In this document: positions 1 to 8,450 of the stretch, piece by piece
Position numbering within the stretch: position 1 is the first letter of the stretch
Layout: each line of letters begins with the position of its first letter
Source of the DNA: UBA4971 sp029551185
GTDB lineage: Bacteria > Bacillota > SHA-98 > UBA4971
Assembly: GCA_035593725.1 (NCBI GenBank)
Contig: DAOSZN010000001.1
Coordinates: 124,001-188,000, forward strand
Length of the DNA stretch: 64,000 nt
Direction: 5' to 3'
Position numbers and translations under genes: made by a program
Notes under the pieces: generated by a model
Seen by the model: only the letters and a program-made list of their open reading frames with translations
Told to the model about the DNA's origin: nothing
The model's database searches: none

Positions 1-2
1 TT

Positions 3-41
3 GGAAGGTATGATTTCTATGTCATAGTCTGCATTGGATAG
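3..41 (+). CDS. C-terminal tail of an upstream gene (partial)
   Basis: The third frame is open from the window edge and ends at a TAG codon at positions 39-41, reading GRYDFYVIVCIG at its end. A GGAGGAG ribosome binding site begins right at this stop (41-47), which fits the end of one gene and the start of the next. Only 12 codons are visible, so no family can be assigned. The same frame continues open after the TAG into the O-antigen ligase-like gene, so an interrupted single gene cannot be excluded. Confidence 0.3.
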   Translation, partial: GRYDFYVIVCIG

Positions 42-143
42 GAGGAGCAAGAGATTATCAGTCTACAGAGAGATATTGCAGCTAACGGAGAATCCGGAGA
101 TGAGGGCGTAAGTTATGTCCGTTCAGTTCCTTGGCTGGAGCGT

Positions 144-1325
144 GTGGAGCGTGCAGCCCTCTATGCGGGTGCAGTCGGACTTGGTTTAGGACACGCTGTG
201 ATTCCCCAGGTAATACTGCTTGCAATTGGGATACATAGAGTAATTGTGGATCCGAGATCCAGGAAAGCCAGGTTTGGGTCGATAACGACCATATTCCAAG
301 TATTGACGGTATGGATGATGCTATCGGCGATTCCTGCCATAAGACCCTTTTCTGCCTTGGGTGGGGCTGTCGGGATGGCGCTTTCGGGATGGGTAACCCT
401 GGGGGCTGTGTACGGGATTATGATGGATGAGGAAAACCTGGGAACAAATCTTATCCGAGTATTCCTCGGCTCATCCTGTGTGGGCGCGATACATGCTGTA
501 ACCAACTACATTCTGGCTTGGTCTAAAGGTTGGGGCTATTATCGTGCTGCGTTGCCTTTTATTGGTTGCAATGCAGCCGGGACTGTGTTCTGTGTTGCTA
601 TTTTGACAGCCTTAGGTTACTTCCGTAGCGCGGAGCGTCGTGGTAAGCTCATGGTGATCCCTGCTATCCTTCTGCTTACAGCTGCTCTTATGGCAACTCA
701 GTCTCGTGGCGCTTTCGTTGCTTTCATAGTTGGTTTCGTAGTGTTCCTCTTGCTAGGTACTGGGTCAAGGCACAGTTTGGTTCTGAAGATAGTTGCCCTG
801 GCAAGTCTTGCGTTAGTCGTGGCTTTCGTCTTTAAAATCAGTCCGTCTGTTGCCACACGCTACGCGAGGATTCTAAACCCCATGGCAAACAAGGACAGAT
901 TGGAAATCTGGAGAACAGCTCTGTTGATGATAAAGGATCATCCTGTGTTGGGTGTGGGTCTTAATAACTTCGTCAATTTCTATCCTCTGTATGAACACCC
1001 GGAGGGATTCGGCACATCCATGTACATGGCTCACAATGTTTTTCTTGAATTTGGAGCTACCACAGGTATTCCCGGCCTTATCTTGTTTGTGGTTATCGTA
1101 GTCCTTGGAGTATCCGGAGGAATTAGGGGTCTTGTCAGAGCAGGATCTTCATCGAGTCTTCCGGCAACAGCTTTAGCGGTATTTGCTGCCATCCTTACCC
1201 ATCTCCAGGTTGACATTACCTTAAATTCCGGAGACATGCTTCCATTCTTCTTCATTCCCTATGGGGTTCTCATTCTTCTGGAGCAATGGTTGGAGCTTCG
1301 CAACCATCCTCATCCTTCACCATAG
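144..1325 (+). CDS. O-antigen ligase / Wzy-like polymerase family membrane protein
   Basis: This is a multi-span membrane protein of about 393 residues with roughly ten hydrophobic segments. The C-terminal half has the layout of the O-antigen ligase (Wzy_C) family: a large loop with DRLEIWRTALLMIKDHPVLG, then GVGLNNF, then HNVFLEFGATTGIPG before the last membrane spans. Such proteins ligate or polymerise undecaprenyl-linked glycans on the outer face of the membrane. The next gene is a glycosyltransferase, which fits surface polysaccharide assembly. The start is unsettled. GTG at 144 has no good ribosome binding site, while a strong GGAGGAG at 41-47 is followed in the same open frame only by non-standard codons (ATT at 54, CTG at 135). 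The true protein may be about 30 residues longer. Confidence 0.75.
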   Translation: MERAALYAGAVGLGLGHAVIPQVILLAIGIHRVIVDPRSRKARFGSITTIFQVLTVWMMLSAIPAIRPFSALGGAVGMALSGWVTLGAVYGIMMDEENLGTNLIRVFLGSSCVGAIHAVTNYILAWSKGWGYYRAALPFIGCNAAGTVFCVAILTALGYFRSAERRGKLMVIPAILLLTAALMATQSRGAFVAFIVGFVVFLLLGTGSRHSLVLKIVALASLALVVAFVFKISPSVATRYARILNPMANKDRLEIWRTALLMIKDHPVLGVGLNNFVNFYPLYEHPEGFGTSMYMAHNVFLEFGATTGIPGLILFVVIVVLGVSGGIRGLVRAGSSSSLPATALAVFAAILTHLQVDITLNSGDMLPFFFIPYGVLILLEQWLELRNHPHPSP

Positions 1326-1493
1326 TTCAGCTTGTCAACAAGGCTACTCGTGAACGTGACATGATAAGAGCGCCTGGACGCATAAAGTGCGCCCGGGTCG
1401 GGAACGTAAGTATCAGGCTGTAAATATGCGTGTAACCAGGATGGAACGATAAAGATGCGCATAGCCGAGAAATAGAAGAGGCAGGCTGCGACT

Positions 1494-2585
1494 TTGGAGG
1501 CTTTCAGGGTTTATCCGTGGTTCGGAAGTGCTGACTTGCCCTTTATAAGCGTGATAATCCCTACATACAATAGAAAAACAATCCTCAGGAAGTGTCTTTC
1601 TGCATTACTTGTCCAGACATATCCTCATGACAAGTACGAAATCATTGTCATAGACGACGGTTCCACGGACGGGACAGGTGAAATGGTGGGCAGGCTGGTA
1701 GAAGAACACGGGCTTGAGAAACAGTCGATAATCATGACTGAGGCTGACTGTGGGTGCCTGGTTGAGCCTAGTGTAACTCGCCGGTCTCGGAGGTTGATTT
1801 ACGAGTGGCAGGAGCACACCTCAGCAGCAGCAGCCAGGAATCGCGGAATTCGCAGGGCTTGCGGTGACTTGGTGATTCTCTTGGACAGCGATATCGTGAC
1901 ACTGCCCGACTTTATCGAAGCCCATGCATTTGCACATTTGGATGAGACTTGCAAACCTCGGAGCGATGAACCTCTCAACCATGGGTTTTCCCCGGAAGAC
2001 AAAACTATTGTGCATGGACGCGTTATCTATACTGAGGATCTTGACAATCCCACAAGCACAAAAAAGCGAATCTCTGACATATCAATGGCCTTCTTTGCCA
2101 GCGGAAACGTATCCATCGCCCGCAAGTGGCTGCTTGAAGCAGGTCTTTTTGACGAGGACTTCACTGAATACGGTTGGGAAGACTTAGAGCTTGGTCAACG
2201 GTTAAAAAAGCTCGGGCTTCGAGTCGTAAGATCGGATAAACCTGCAGGATATCACCTGAAACATGAGTTCTCTGTTGCAAAGCTTCCTGCCATCCGAAAG
2301 CGTGAAATAGAACGCGGCCGTATGGCAGTAATCTACTACATGAAACATCCTACCTTCAGTGTCCGTATGAGTACGACAATGATACGGCCTTTCTATTGGT
2401 TAGTGGGACTGCTTACTCTTGGCGGGTGGCCTGACAGACCGGGTGCGGCAAGATTCATTGATTGGTTGGATAGACGGGGGTTGCGAGCTCTTTTAGGAAT
2501 CTTATTGCAGATAATGATCTATTACTGGTATATCCAGGGCATCAAGGAAGGTAATGCCAAGTTTTCCGATGCCTTAATTCAATGA
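1494..2585 (+). CDS. Family 2 glycosyltransferase
   Basis: The protein (about 363 residues, TTG start) opens with the GT-A signature of family 2 glycosyltransferases: ISVIIPTYNRKTILRKCL, then VIDDGSTDGT for nucleotide-sugar binding, AAARNRGI, and LLDSDIV as the metal-binding DxD-type motif. A later GWEDLELGQRLKKLG matches the acceptor/catalytic-base region seen in the galactosyltransferase C-terminal type. The C-terminus (about 300-350) is hydrophobic and may contact the membrane. It probably transfers a sugar to a lipid-linked or surface glycan, together with the upstream ligase-like protein. The donor sugar cannot be predicted. The start could also be TTG near 1537, since the 1494 site has only a weak ribosome binding site. 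Confidence 0.85.
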   Translation: MEAFRVYPWFGSADLPFISVIIPTYNRKTILRKCLSALLVQTYPHDKYEIIVIDDGSTDGTGEMVGRLVEEHGLEKQSIIMTEADCGCLVEPSVTRRSRRLIYEWQEHTSAAAARNRGIRRACGDLVILLDSDIVTLPDFIEAHAFAHLDETCKPRSDEPLNHGFSPEDKTIVHGRVIYTEDLDNPTSTKKRISDISMAFFASGNVSIARKWLLEAGLFDEDFTEYGWEDLELGQRLKKLGLRVVRSDKPAGYHLKHEFSVAKLPAIRKREIERGRMAVIYYMKHPTFSVRMSTTMIRPFYWLVGLLTLGGWPDRPGAARFIDWLDRRGLRALLGILLQIMIYYWYIQGIKEGNAKFSDALIQ

Positions 2586-2609
2586 CACGGCATATTGTGC
2601 ACAAAAATG

Positions 2610-2638
2610 TTGACATCCTCCTTCGGCGTTGATAGACT
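2610..2638 (+). promoter_or_regulatory. Sigma-A-type promoter before the oxoamine synthase-like gene
   Basis: TTGACA at 2610-2615 is followed after exactly 17 bases by TAGACT at 2633-2638, a good -35 with a partial -10. It lies in the gap between the glycosyltransferase gene and the PLP-enzyme gene and would give a leader of roughly 90 bases. The -10 overlaps the left arm of a long inverted repeat. Confidence 0.45.
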
Positions 2639-2688
2639 ATCTTCAGTATCCAAAAGTTGCTTGAGGCTAAGACGCGAAGACAGTCTAT
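2632..2688 (+). repeat. Long imperfect inverted repeat in the leader of the PLP-enzyme gene
   Basis: The left arm ATAGACTATCTTC (2632-2644) pairs with the right arm GAAGACAGTCTAT (2676-2688) at 12 of 13 positions, with a 31-base loop. It could be a DNA operator, because it overlaps the candidate -10, or an RNA hairpin in transcripts reading through from the glycosyltransferase gene. Confidence 0.6.
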
Positions 2689-2734
2689 ATGCAACAGTCG
2701 CCATGCGCCGGCATGGGAAGGAGGAAGCACCATT

Positions 2735-3970
2735 ATGTCTACAGTCAGAGCTCCTCTACAGAGGAGAATCGACGCATTTTCAAGCAGAGTATCAAAAATC
2801 AAAGAACAGGATCTCTATTTCTATCTTCAGCAAATTGACTCCTTGGACGGGGCAAGGGTAACGATAGATGGCGAGTCCAAGGTAATGTTTTCATCATACT
2901 CATATCTCGGTCTTGTTAATCATCCCAGGATAATTAAGGCAGCCAATAAGGCGACTGACGAATTCGGCACAGGGACTCACGGAGTCCGAATTCTTGCAGG
3001 CACCACCAAACTTCACGTGGATTTGGAAAGACGAATCGCTGAGTTCATAGATGCTGAAGATTCAATAGTTTTCAGCAGCGGATTCTTAGCTAATGTTGCC
3101 ACTATTTCATCCCTTATGGGCAGAGGGGACGCTGTAATCAGTGACAAGCTATCCCACGCCAGTCTTATCGACGGATGTAGGCTGTCCGGCTCAGAGTTCT
3201 TGTGGTTTGAACATAACGACCTGGACGATCTCGAGCGGATCTTAAAAGACGCAGAGGATGCGTATCGCGGCAAGCTTGTTATAGTTGATGCTGTCTACAG
3301 TATGGACGGGGACATCGCTCCTGTGCCTCAGCTCATTGAGCTATGCAAGAAGTATGGAGCGTGGCTTCTCGTGGATGAAGCCCATTCCCTCGGGGTTCTG
3401 GGGAAGACAGGCCACGGAATCCAGGAACACTTCGGCATTCCTCCGGGTGAAATCGACATTATCACATGCTCACTTTCCAAGACTATTCCGTCTGTTGGCG
3501 GGTTTGTAGCAGGAAGACAGGATTTCATCTCCTTCCTTCGCCACACAGCCAGAGGATTTGTGTTTTCCGCTGCATTAAGCCCGGGCGCAGTGGCAGCTGC
3601 CAAGGAGGCTTTTGATGTAATTGAAGAAGAACAGTGGCGCATAAGTCGTCTACGCAAAAACATCTCGATGTTCACAGACGGACTCAGAGCCCTCGGTTAC
3701 AACATCATGAACACAGAAAGCTCAGTAATTCCTATTATAACAGGGGATGAAGATACGACCTTGAACCTTACCATGCTGCTTCATAGAGACGGCATATTCA
3801 TCTGTCCGATTCTTCCTCCTGCAGTTCCACGAAAGACATGCCGCTTGCGGGCAAACGTCCTTGCTTCCCACACGGAAGAGGATATAAAGTATGCCCTTGA
3901 CTGCCTGGAAAGGGCCGGTCTTAAACTGGGACTTATAAGTCCGAAAGAGTCAAGGGGGCAGGCAGTATGA
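2735..3970 (+). CDS. Alpha-oxoamine synthase-like PLP enzyme (BioF/KBL/SPT family)
   Basis: This 411-residue fold-type I PLP enzyme has the hallmarks of alpha-oxoamine synthases, which join an amino acid to an acyl-CoA or acyl-ACP with loss of CO2. Visible motifs are SYSYLGL, GTGTHGVRILAGT, the VDEAHSLG loop carrying the PLP-binding Asp and His, and the Schiff-base lysine in SLSKTIPSVGGF. The family includes 8-amino-7-oxononanoate synthase, 2-amino-3-ketobutyrate CoA ligase and serine palmitoyltransferase, and I cannot choose among them by eye. The start is ATG 2735 after an AAGGAGG site. The stop overlaps the next start as ATGA, so it is translationally coupled to a zinc alcohol dehydrogenase. 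A ketobutyrate ligase/threonine dehydrogenase pair or a lipid/amino-ketone pathway are both possible. Confidence 0.8.
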   Translation: MSTVRAPLQRRIDAFSSRVSKIKEQDLYFYLQQIDSLDGARVTIDGESKVMFSSYSYLGLVNHPRIIKAANKATDEFGTGTHGVRILAGTTKLHVDLERRIAEFIDAEDSIVFSSGFLANVATISSLMGRGDAVISDKLSHASLIDGCRLSGSEFLWFEHNDLDDLERILKDAEDAYRGKLVIVDAVYSMDGDIAPVPQLIELCKKYGAWLLVDEAHSLGVLGKTGHGIQEHFGIPPGEIDIITCSLSKTIPSVGGFVAGRQDFISFLRHTARGFVFSAALSPGAVAAAKEAFDVIEEEQWRISRLRKNISMFTDGLRALGYNIMNTESSVIPIITGDEDTTLNLTMLLHRDGIFICPILPPAVPRKTCRLRANVLASHTEEDIKYALDCLERAGLKLGLISPKESRGQAV

Positions 3971-5193
3971 AGGCAGTGCAATTCCTCGGCGCTGTTCCCA
4001 GGTATGTTTTTTCCATGACTGCAGGGACTTTCACGAGGAAGGCCTACTATTCTGCCTTATCCAATGTCGTTCTTCGCGAAGTCGACGAGCCGAAACTCTT
4101 AAGCGATAACTGGGTCAGGATAAAGACCAAGTATTCCGGTATATGCGGGAGCGATATGAACCTTATCTTGTTACGGGACAGTCCTGGCTCATCACCGTTT
4201 GTATCCTTTCCGCTCACTCTCGGACACGAGAACTGCGGACTGGTGACAGAGGTAGGGGCAAATGTCGCTGATATCAAGATAGGAGACAGGGTCGTAGTGG
4301 ATCCTATACTATCCTGTGCTCCTCGGGAGATTCCTGAACCTTGCGAGTTTTGCCGGAACGGGGATTTTTCTCTGTGCCGGAATTTTCGAAAGGGTATTGT
4401 CGCACCCGGTCTCTCCATAGGCTATTGCCGGGATACAGGCGGTGGATGGTCAGAGAGTTTTGTCGCCCACAAGTCTCAGGTAATCAAGCTTCCGGACAAA
4501 GTGTGCTTTGAAGAAGCTGCTCTCATAGACGCTTTCTGTTCCTCTCTCCATCCTGTTATGAGGAACTACCCGAAAGACGATGATACATGCCTTGTAATGG
4601 GTGCAGGCGTTATCGGACTGTCAGTGGTTGCGAGCTTGCGGGCACTGGGAAGCTTGGCGAAGGTAGTTGTAGTCGCCAAATATCGGCACCAGGCGGATCT
4701 TGCCAGGAGTTACGGCGCTGACGAGGTAGTGTGCTTAAAAGAAGATCCTGATTATTTCCAAACGCTTGCGGAAATCCTTGGCGGGGAGCTTCTAAAACCT
4801 ATCATTGGGAAACGGATAATGGAAGGCGGAGCGGATGTAGTGTTCGAGTGCGTAGGGAATGCGACCAGTATTGACGATTCCCTAAGGTTTACGAAGGCCG
4901 GCGGAAAGGTAGTGCTGGTCGGGCTTGCATCATTTCCGAAAGGGGTGGACTGGACACCTATATGGCTCAACGAGATCACGGTTAAGGGATCGTACTGGTG
5001 TAGCGGTGAGACGTATCTCGGCAAAGACACGACTACATACAGAACGGCTGTGAGCTTGCTGGAAGAAGGAAAAGTGTCTTTGGAGCGACTCCTTACGCAT
5101 AAGTTCAGGATCGAAGATTATAGGGAGGCAATTGAAGCTAATCTCAACAAGTCACGGACAGGGTTGATAAAGTCAGTATTTTTCTTTGATTAG
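3967..5193 (+). CDS. Zinc-dependent medium-chain alcohol dehydrogenase
   Basis: The protein is 408 residues, longer than the usual 340-350 of the medium-chain family. The catalytic zinc site is visible as GICGSD and GHENCG, and a structural-zinc-like cysteine cluster is present as C-x8-C-x2-C-x7-C around residues 115-137. The nucleotide-binding region holds VMGAGVIGLS, and the C-terminal half keeps the GGKVVLVG strand. It should oxidise or reduce an alcohol/ketone pair with NAD(P). The ATG overlaps the stop of the preceding oxoamine synthase-like gene by four bases, which suggests it acts on that enzyme's amino-ketone product. The first 40 residues do not follow the usual start of the family, so substrate assignment by similarity would be risky. 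Confidence 0.85.
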   Translation: MKAVQFLGAVPRYVFSMTAGTFTRKAYYSALSNVVLREVDEPKLLSDNWVRIKTKYSGICGSDMNLILLRDSPGSSPFVSFPLTLGHENCGLVTEVGANVADIKIGDRVVVDPILSCAPREIPEPCEFCRNGDFSLCRNFRKGIVAPGLSIGYCRDTGGGWSESFVAHKSQVIKLPDKVCFEEAALIDAFCSSLHPVMRNYPKDDDTCLVMGAGVIGLSVVASLRALGSLAKVVVVAKYRHQADLARSYGADEVVCLKEDPDYFQTLAEILGGELLKPIIGKRIMEGGADVVFECVGNATSIDDSLRFTKAGGKVVLVGLASFPKGVDWTPIWLNEITVKGSYWCSGETYLGKDTTTYRTAVSLLEEGKVSLERLLTHKFRIEDYREAIEANLNKSRTGLIKSVFFFD

Positions 5194-5402
5194 GGTGTTG
5201 CCTAAGCGGTGAAAATGAGCGAGGTTCATCGCGATGAGAGGCCTCTTTTGATTTGCTCGGCATCCTGACCCTTTGATGACTCAAGTCATAGGTATGAAGC
5301 CGATATTTCGTCAAATGTGGCGTATACCTGATGCTACGCATATCATGTGAGCATAAACTGTAAGCCATTGGCGGAAAGATCGCTTCAGGGGAGGGCTTGA
5401 CA

Positions 5403-6470
5403 TTGCTTAGGAGGCCACTTAAGTTTAAGCGGGGCGATAAAGGCCCGTTCATTGTAGATATACAAGAGATGTTAGCGAAGCTTGGTTTTGATCCGGGTGA
5501 GCCTGAAGGGGTGTTTGTAACTAAAACTGAAGATGCGGTAAGGGTGTTTCAGTCAGAGTACGGTCTTCCGGTGACCGGGATCATCGATGCGAAAACCCTG
5601 AAACTTCTCTATGAGGAGGCGGACCCGGAAGGATATCCTGCTGCGCTCATTGAGGGAGAGGAGATGCATCCTGAGGAGTATGAGAACTCTGAGGTCGGAC
5701 AGGGGGAACCGGCTGAGGATCATAAGATTTCCCATGGAAATGAGGGGCCTTTAGCAAACCTTGTCCAAGCGCGGTCTCTTATGACCACGGGCGCAACTGA
5801 TCATGCAGTCGTGATAAGCCTCAGTGAACGCGCATTAGGGCTCTACCGAGGCAATCAGCTCATCAGACGTTATCCGGTTGCTATAGGTAAACCATCAACT
5901 CCTACACCGGTTGGCACCCACAGAGTCTTAGAGAAGGTCCTTCATCCCGGGGGCGGGCTGGGTACCAGGTGGATCGGATTTACCTATCAAATGCACGGGA
6001 TACATGGAACTAACCGGCCCGAGCTTATTGGACAGGAAGTCTCAAACGGATGTGTGAGGATGTATAATGCTAACGTAGAGGAATTGTATGAGATGGTTAG
6101 CGTAGGAACGCCGGTTGTGGTAATGGTAGGGGCTATTCAGTCCTGGTCAGGGCTGGGAAAGCCCACAAGTCAGATTGGAACCGACTCAGGGAAACCGGCG
6201 ACAGGCCCGGAACAGGCGGGGAAACCGGGAGAAGGCTTGGATCATGCCGGCATTCAGCCGAAAGACCCTAAAGATACAAGCCAGACGCCGAGTCCTGCAT
6301 GTAGCACAACATCAGATTCCGTCCCGGGTCGTACCTACACGGTTCAGCCAGGTGACAGCATCTGGTCTATCGCCAGGCGTTTCGGAACCACTGTAGACGC
6401 TATAGTCAGCGCAAATAAGATCAGAAACCCTGACCTCATTTACCCGGGCGAAGTCATTAAGATACCATAG
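5403..6470 (+). CDS. L,D-transpeptidase with peptidoglycan-binding and LysM domains, no signal peptide
   Basis: Three domains follow in order: a PG_binding_1-type domain (residues 5-75; VKFxxGDKGPxVxxIQ-like start and AVRVFQSEYGLPVTGIID), a YkuD L,D-transpeptidase domain (about 130-245; IHGTN and catalytic cysteine in SNGCVRMYN), and a C-terminal LysM motif (about 310-355; YTVQPGDSIWSIARRFGTT). A Gly/Pro/Gln-rich linker joins the last two. YkuD enzymes make 3-3 cross-links in peptidoglycan. There is no N-terminal signal peptide; Bacillus YkuD, a spore protein, also lacks one, so a role in spore envelope assembly is possible. TTG 5403 fits the AGGGGAGGG site better than TTG 5397. Confidence 0.85.
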   Translation: MLRRPLKFKRGDKGPFIVDIQEMLAKLGFDPGEPEGVFVTKTEDAVRVFQSEYGLPVTGIIDAKTLKLLYEEADPEGYPAALIEGEEMHPEEYENSEVGQGEPAEDHKISHGNEGPLANLVQARSLMTTGATDHAVVISLSERALGLYRGNQLIRRYPVAIGKPSTPTPVGTHRVLEKVLHPGGGLGTRWIGFTYQMHGIHGTNRPELIGQEVSNGCVRMYNANVEELYEMVSVGTPVVVMVGAIQSWSGLGKPTSQIGTDSGKPATGPEQAGKPGEGLDHAGIQPKDPKDTSQTPSPACSTTSDSVPGRTYTVQPGDSIWSIARRFGTTVDAIVSANKIRNPDLIYPGEVIKIP

Positions 6471-6577
6471 AGTTCACCTGTTTCATGGCAGTTCATCTTC
6501 ATGACATAGGAGAATACATGACTGCCGGAAGATTGTATTATGACAGGGGATCCAGACCACCATCCTCATGAGTGCAA

Positions 6578-6609
6578 TTGACAACATAGAAAACTACGTG
6601 TAATATAAT
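6578..6609 (+). promoter_or_regulatory. marR promoter (sigma-A type)
   Basis: TTGACA at 6578-6583 is followed by overlapping -10 candidates, TAATAT at 6601-6606 (17-base spacer) and TATAAT at 6604-6609 (20-base spacer). It lies about 100 bases before the favoured marR start. The -10 region sits inside a perfect palindrome, as expected for an autorepressed regulator gene. Confidence 0.6.
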
Positions 6610-6632
6610 ATTACGATATACGAATAATACGA
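6600..6632 (+). promoter_or_regulatory. Palindromic operator and TACGA repeats at the marR promoter
   Basis: GTAATAT-A-ATATTAC (6600-6614) is a perfect 15-base palindrome covering the -10. It runs into three TACGA direct repeats at 6612, 6619 and 6628. Binding here would block the promoter. The 14-mer TATTACGATATACG (6609-6622) recurs exactly upstream of the lrp gene at 58292-58305. Confidence 0.5.
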
Positions 6633-6707
6633 ACCATGAAGTATTTGGCGCTTGGTTGCACGGAACCCATTGACCGGCGCGAAAGACAGCGTGAGGAGGA
6701 CTTCAAG

Positions 6708-7235
6708 GTGGGAGAGGAAATCCATCTGAAGGATGCCATCAGAGGTCTTGATGAGTTAATCCTTAGTCTCGGACAGCGCATTCTTACTTACTTTGCTTCC
6801 GGAAGCGCAGATTTCACAATTAAAGAGATGTTTCTCATAGACGCTCTCGGATCCCGTGAGTCTGCGACTATGTCTGAACTTGCCCAGCTTCTTTCTGTGC
6901 CGCTCACTACAATGACGAGTATGGTCACACGACTTGTGAAAAGGGGTTACCTGAAGCGCTTTCGAACCGAAGAGGACAGAAGGATTGTTCTGGTCAGCCT
7001 CACTCAGCAAGGGCACGAGATATTCCGGCAGCACAGGCACAAGTATGTAAGAACTGTAAGTCACGTGCTGGAAGATCTTACTGAGGAGGAGCAAAAGACC
7101 ATTCTTGCGTTTATAGGTCAAGTCCTCACTACTATGTCTTCCAGGAGTTCTCTTGACGGTGGAGAGGCGGACCGTACCGATATCAATCAGCGACAAGTCT
7201 TGATGCGGCAAGCCCAAAACAAGAAGGCAACTTAG
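6708..7235 (+). CDS. MarR-family transcriptional regulator
   Basis: The protein is about 175 residues with a MarR winged helix-turn-helix: helix-turn-helix near LGSRESATMSELAQLLSVPL and TTMTSMVTRLVKRGYLKR, and the wing in the conserved EEDRRIVLVSLTQQG. GTG 6708 is preceded by a strong GAGGAGG site with 8-base spacing, so I prefer it to ATG 6636, which has no ribosome binding site. It lies five to eleven bases from the start of an SDR epimerase and probably controls itself and that gene through the palindrome over its own -10. The effector is unknown. Confidence 0.85.
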   Translation: MGEEIHLKDAIRGLDELILSLGQRILTYFASGSADFTIKEMFLIDALGSRESATMSELAQLLSVPLTTMTSMVTRLVKRGYLKRFRTEEDRRIVLVSLTQQGHEIFRQHRHKYVRTVSHVLEDLTEEEQKTILAFIGQVLTTMSSRSSLDGGEADRTDINQRQVLMRQAQNKKAT

Positions 7236-7246
7236 GAGGAATGTCC

Positions 7247-8233
7247 ATGATAGTTGTAACGGGCCCCACAGGCCATATCGGAAATGTTCTTGTGCGGGAA
7301 CTGTTAAAACGGGGGGAACGCGTCAGAGCATTAGTCCTTGCCAATGAGGATCTTACGCCTATCAGAGGTTTGGATGTGGAAACAGTCGAAGGCGATATCG
7401 TTGACTTGGATTCTCTAATCCGGGCTTTCGAAGGAGCTGATGTTGTATATCACCTTGCAGGAGTGATATCCATTGTTCCGGGCGAGTGGGATCGGCTCTA
7501 CGAAGTCAATGTAGTGGGCACGAGGAATGTCATTAGCGCGTGTTTTGCCTGTGGGGTCAAGAGACTCGTTTATGCAAGCTCCATCCATGCTTTCGCGGAG
7601 CCTCCTCCGGGTATTGTTTTTGATGAAACCTCTCCCTTTGACCCTGACAGACTGAGCATGGAATATGACAGATCAAAGGCTATGGCCACATTGGAAGTTC
7701 TAGGAGCTGTTCAGAAAGGTCTGGATGCAGTGGTCGTATGTCCTACAGGAGTAATAGGTCCTTATGACTATAGGCTGTCTGAAATGGGGCGGCTGATTAG
7801 GGATTTTTCCAGGAAGACTTTAATTGGATATATCGACGGCGCCTATGATTTCGTCGATGTTCGCGATGTGGCCAAAGGGCTTATCCTGGCATGTGAGCAT
7901 GGCAGAAGAGGAGAGAGCTATATCCTTTCCGGGGAAAGGATATCTGTCCCGCAGATTATGTCCTTACTGGAGGAGCTGACAGGCTTACCGAGACCGAGGC
8001 TGAAGCTTCCTGTATGGCTTGCACAAATCGCGGCAGCTATCCTCACACCTCTGTATCCCATGGTAATGCGCAAGAAGCCACTTCTTACAACATGCTCCAT
8101 TCAAACGCTTAAGAGGAATTCTGAGACAACTTCGCAAAAAGCCGTCAGAGAGTTGGGTTATTCAGCCCGTCCCTTGAGGCAATCCATTGCCGATTCCATA
8201 AGCTGGCTAAAAAACCATGATGTTTTTGGCTAA
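7247..8233 (+). CDS. NAD-dependent epimerase/dehydratase (extended SDR)
   Basis: This 328-residue protein begins with a Rossmann motif variant, VTGPTGHIG, and carries the extended-SDR marks DVVYHLAG, YASSIHAF and the catalytic YxxxK in YDRSKAMA. The central CPTGVIGPYDYR and FVDVRDVAKG segments resemble dihydroflavonol-reductase or HpnA-like enzymes. It should use NAD(P) to oxidise or reduce a sugar, steroid-like or lipid-linked alcohol; the substrate cannot be read from sequence. ATG 7247 has an AGGAGG at 7-base spacing, better than ATG 7241, which is too close. It follows the MarR gene directly and is probably cotranscribed with it. Confidence 0.8.
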   Translation: MIVVTGPTGHIGNVLVRELLKRGERVRALVLANEDLTPIRGLDVETVEGDIVDLDSLIRAFEGADVVYHLAGVISIVPGEWDRLYEVNVVGTRNVISACFACGVKRLVYASSIHAFAEPPPGIVFDETSPFDPDRLSMEYDRSKAMATLEVLGAVQKGLDAVVVCPTGVIGPYDYRLSEMGRLIRDFSRKTLIGYIDGAYDFVDVRDVAKGLILACEHGRRGESYILSGERISVPQIMSLLEELTGLPRPRLKLPVWLAQIAAAILTPLYPMVMRKKPLLTTCSIQTLKRNSETTSQKAVRELGYSARPLRQSIADSISWLKNHDVFG

Positions 8234-8376
8234 TTCAGATGTGAAGCTCTTGATATCGCATTCTCCGGCACATAAACTTAATCTATGGTGGAAGACTATG
8301 GAAAGCCATCACAATTTTCCAGGGAGGAGTTGTGGTTTGCCCGACGAAGAAGTTAGGTGCAGGCGAAGGTAGCGTA

Positions 8377-8406
8377 TTGACACTTTTTTCGTAAGACGTA
8401 TATAAT
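8377..8406 (+). promoter_or_regulatory. Promoter of the toxin-antitoxin operon
   Basis: TTGACA (8377-8382) and TATAAT (8401-8406) are consensus sigma-A hexamers 18 bases apart. They lie 45 bases before the antitoxin start. No other promoter this close to consensus was noticed in the window. Confidence 0.75.
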
Positions 8407-8450
8407 TTCAGTATAGAACCAAGTATATATTGTGTGCTGGAGGGGTTGCG

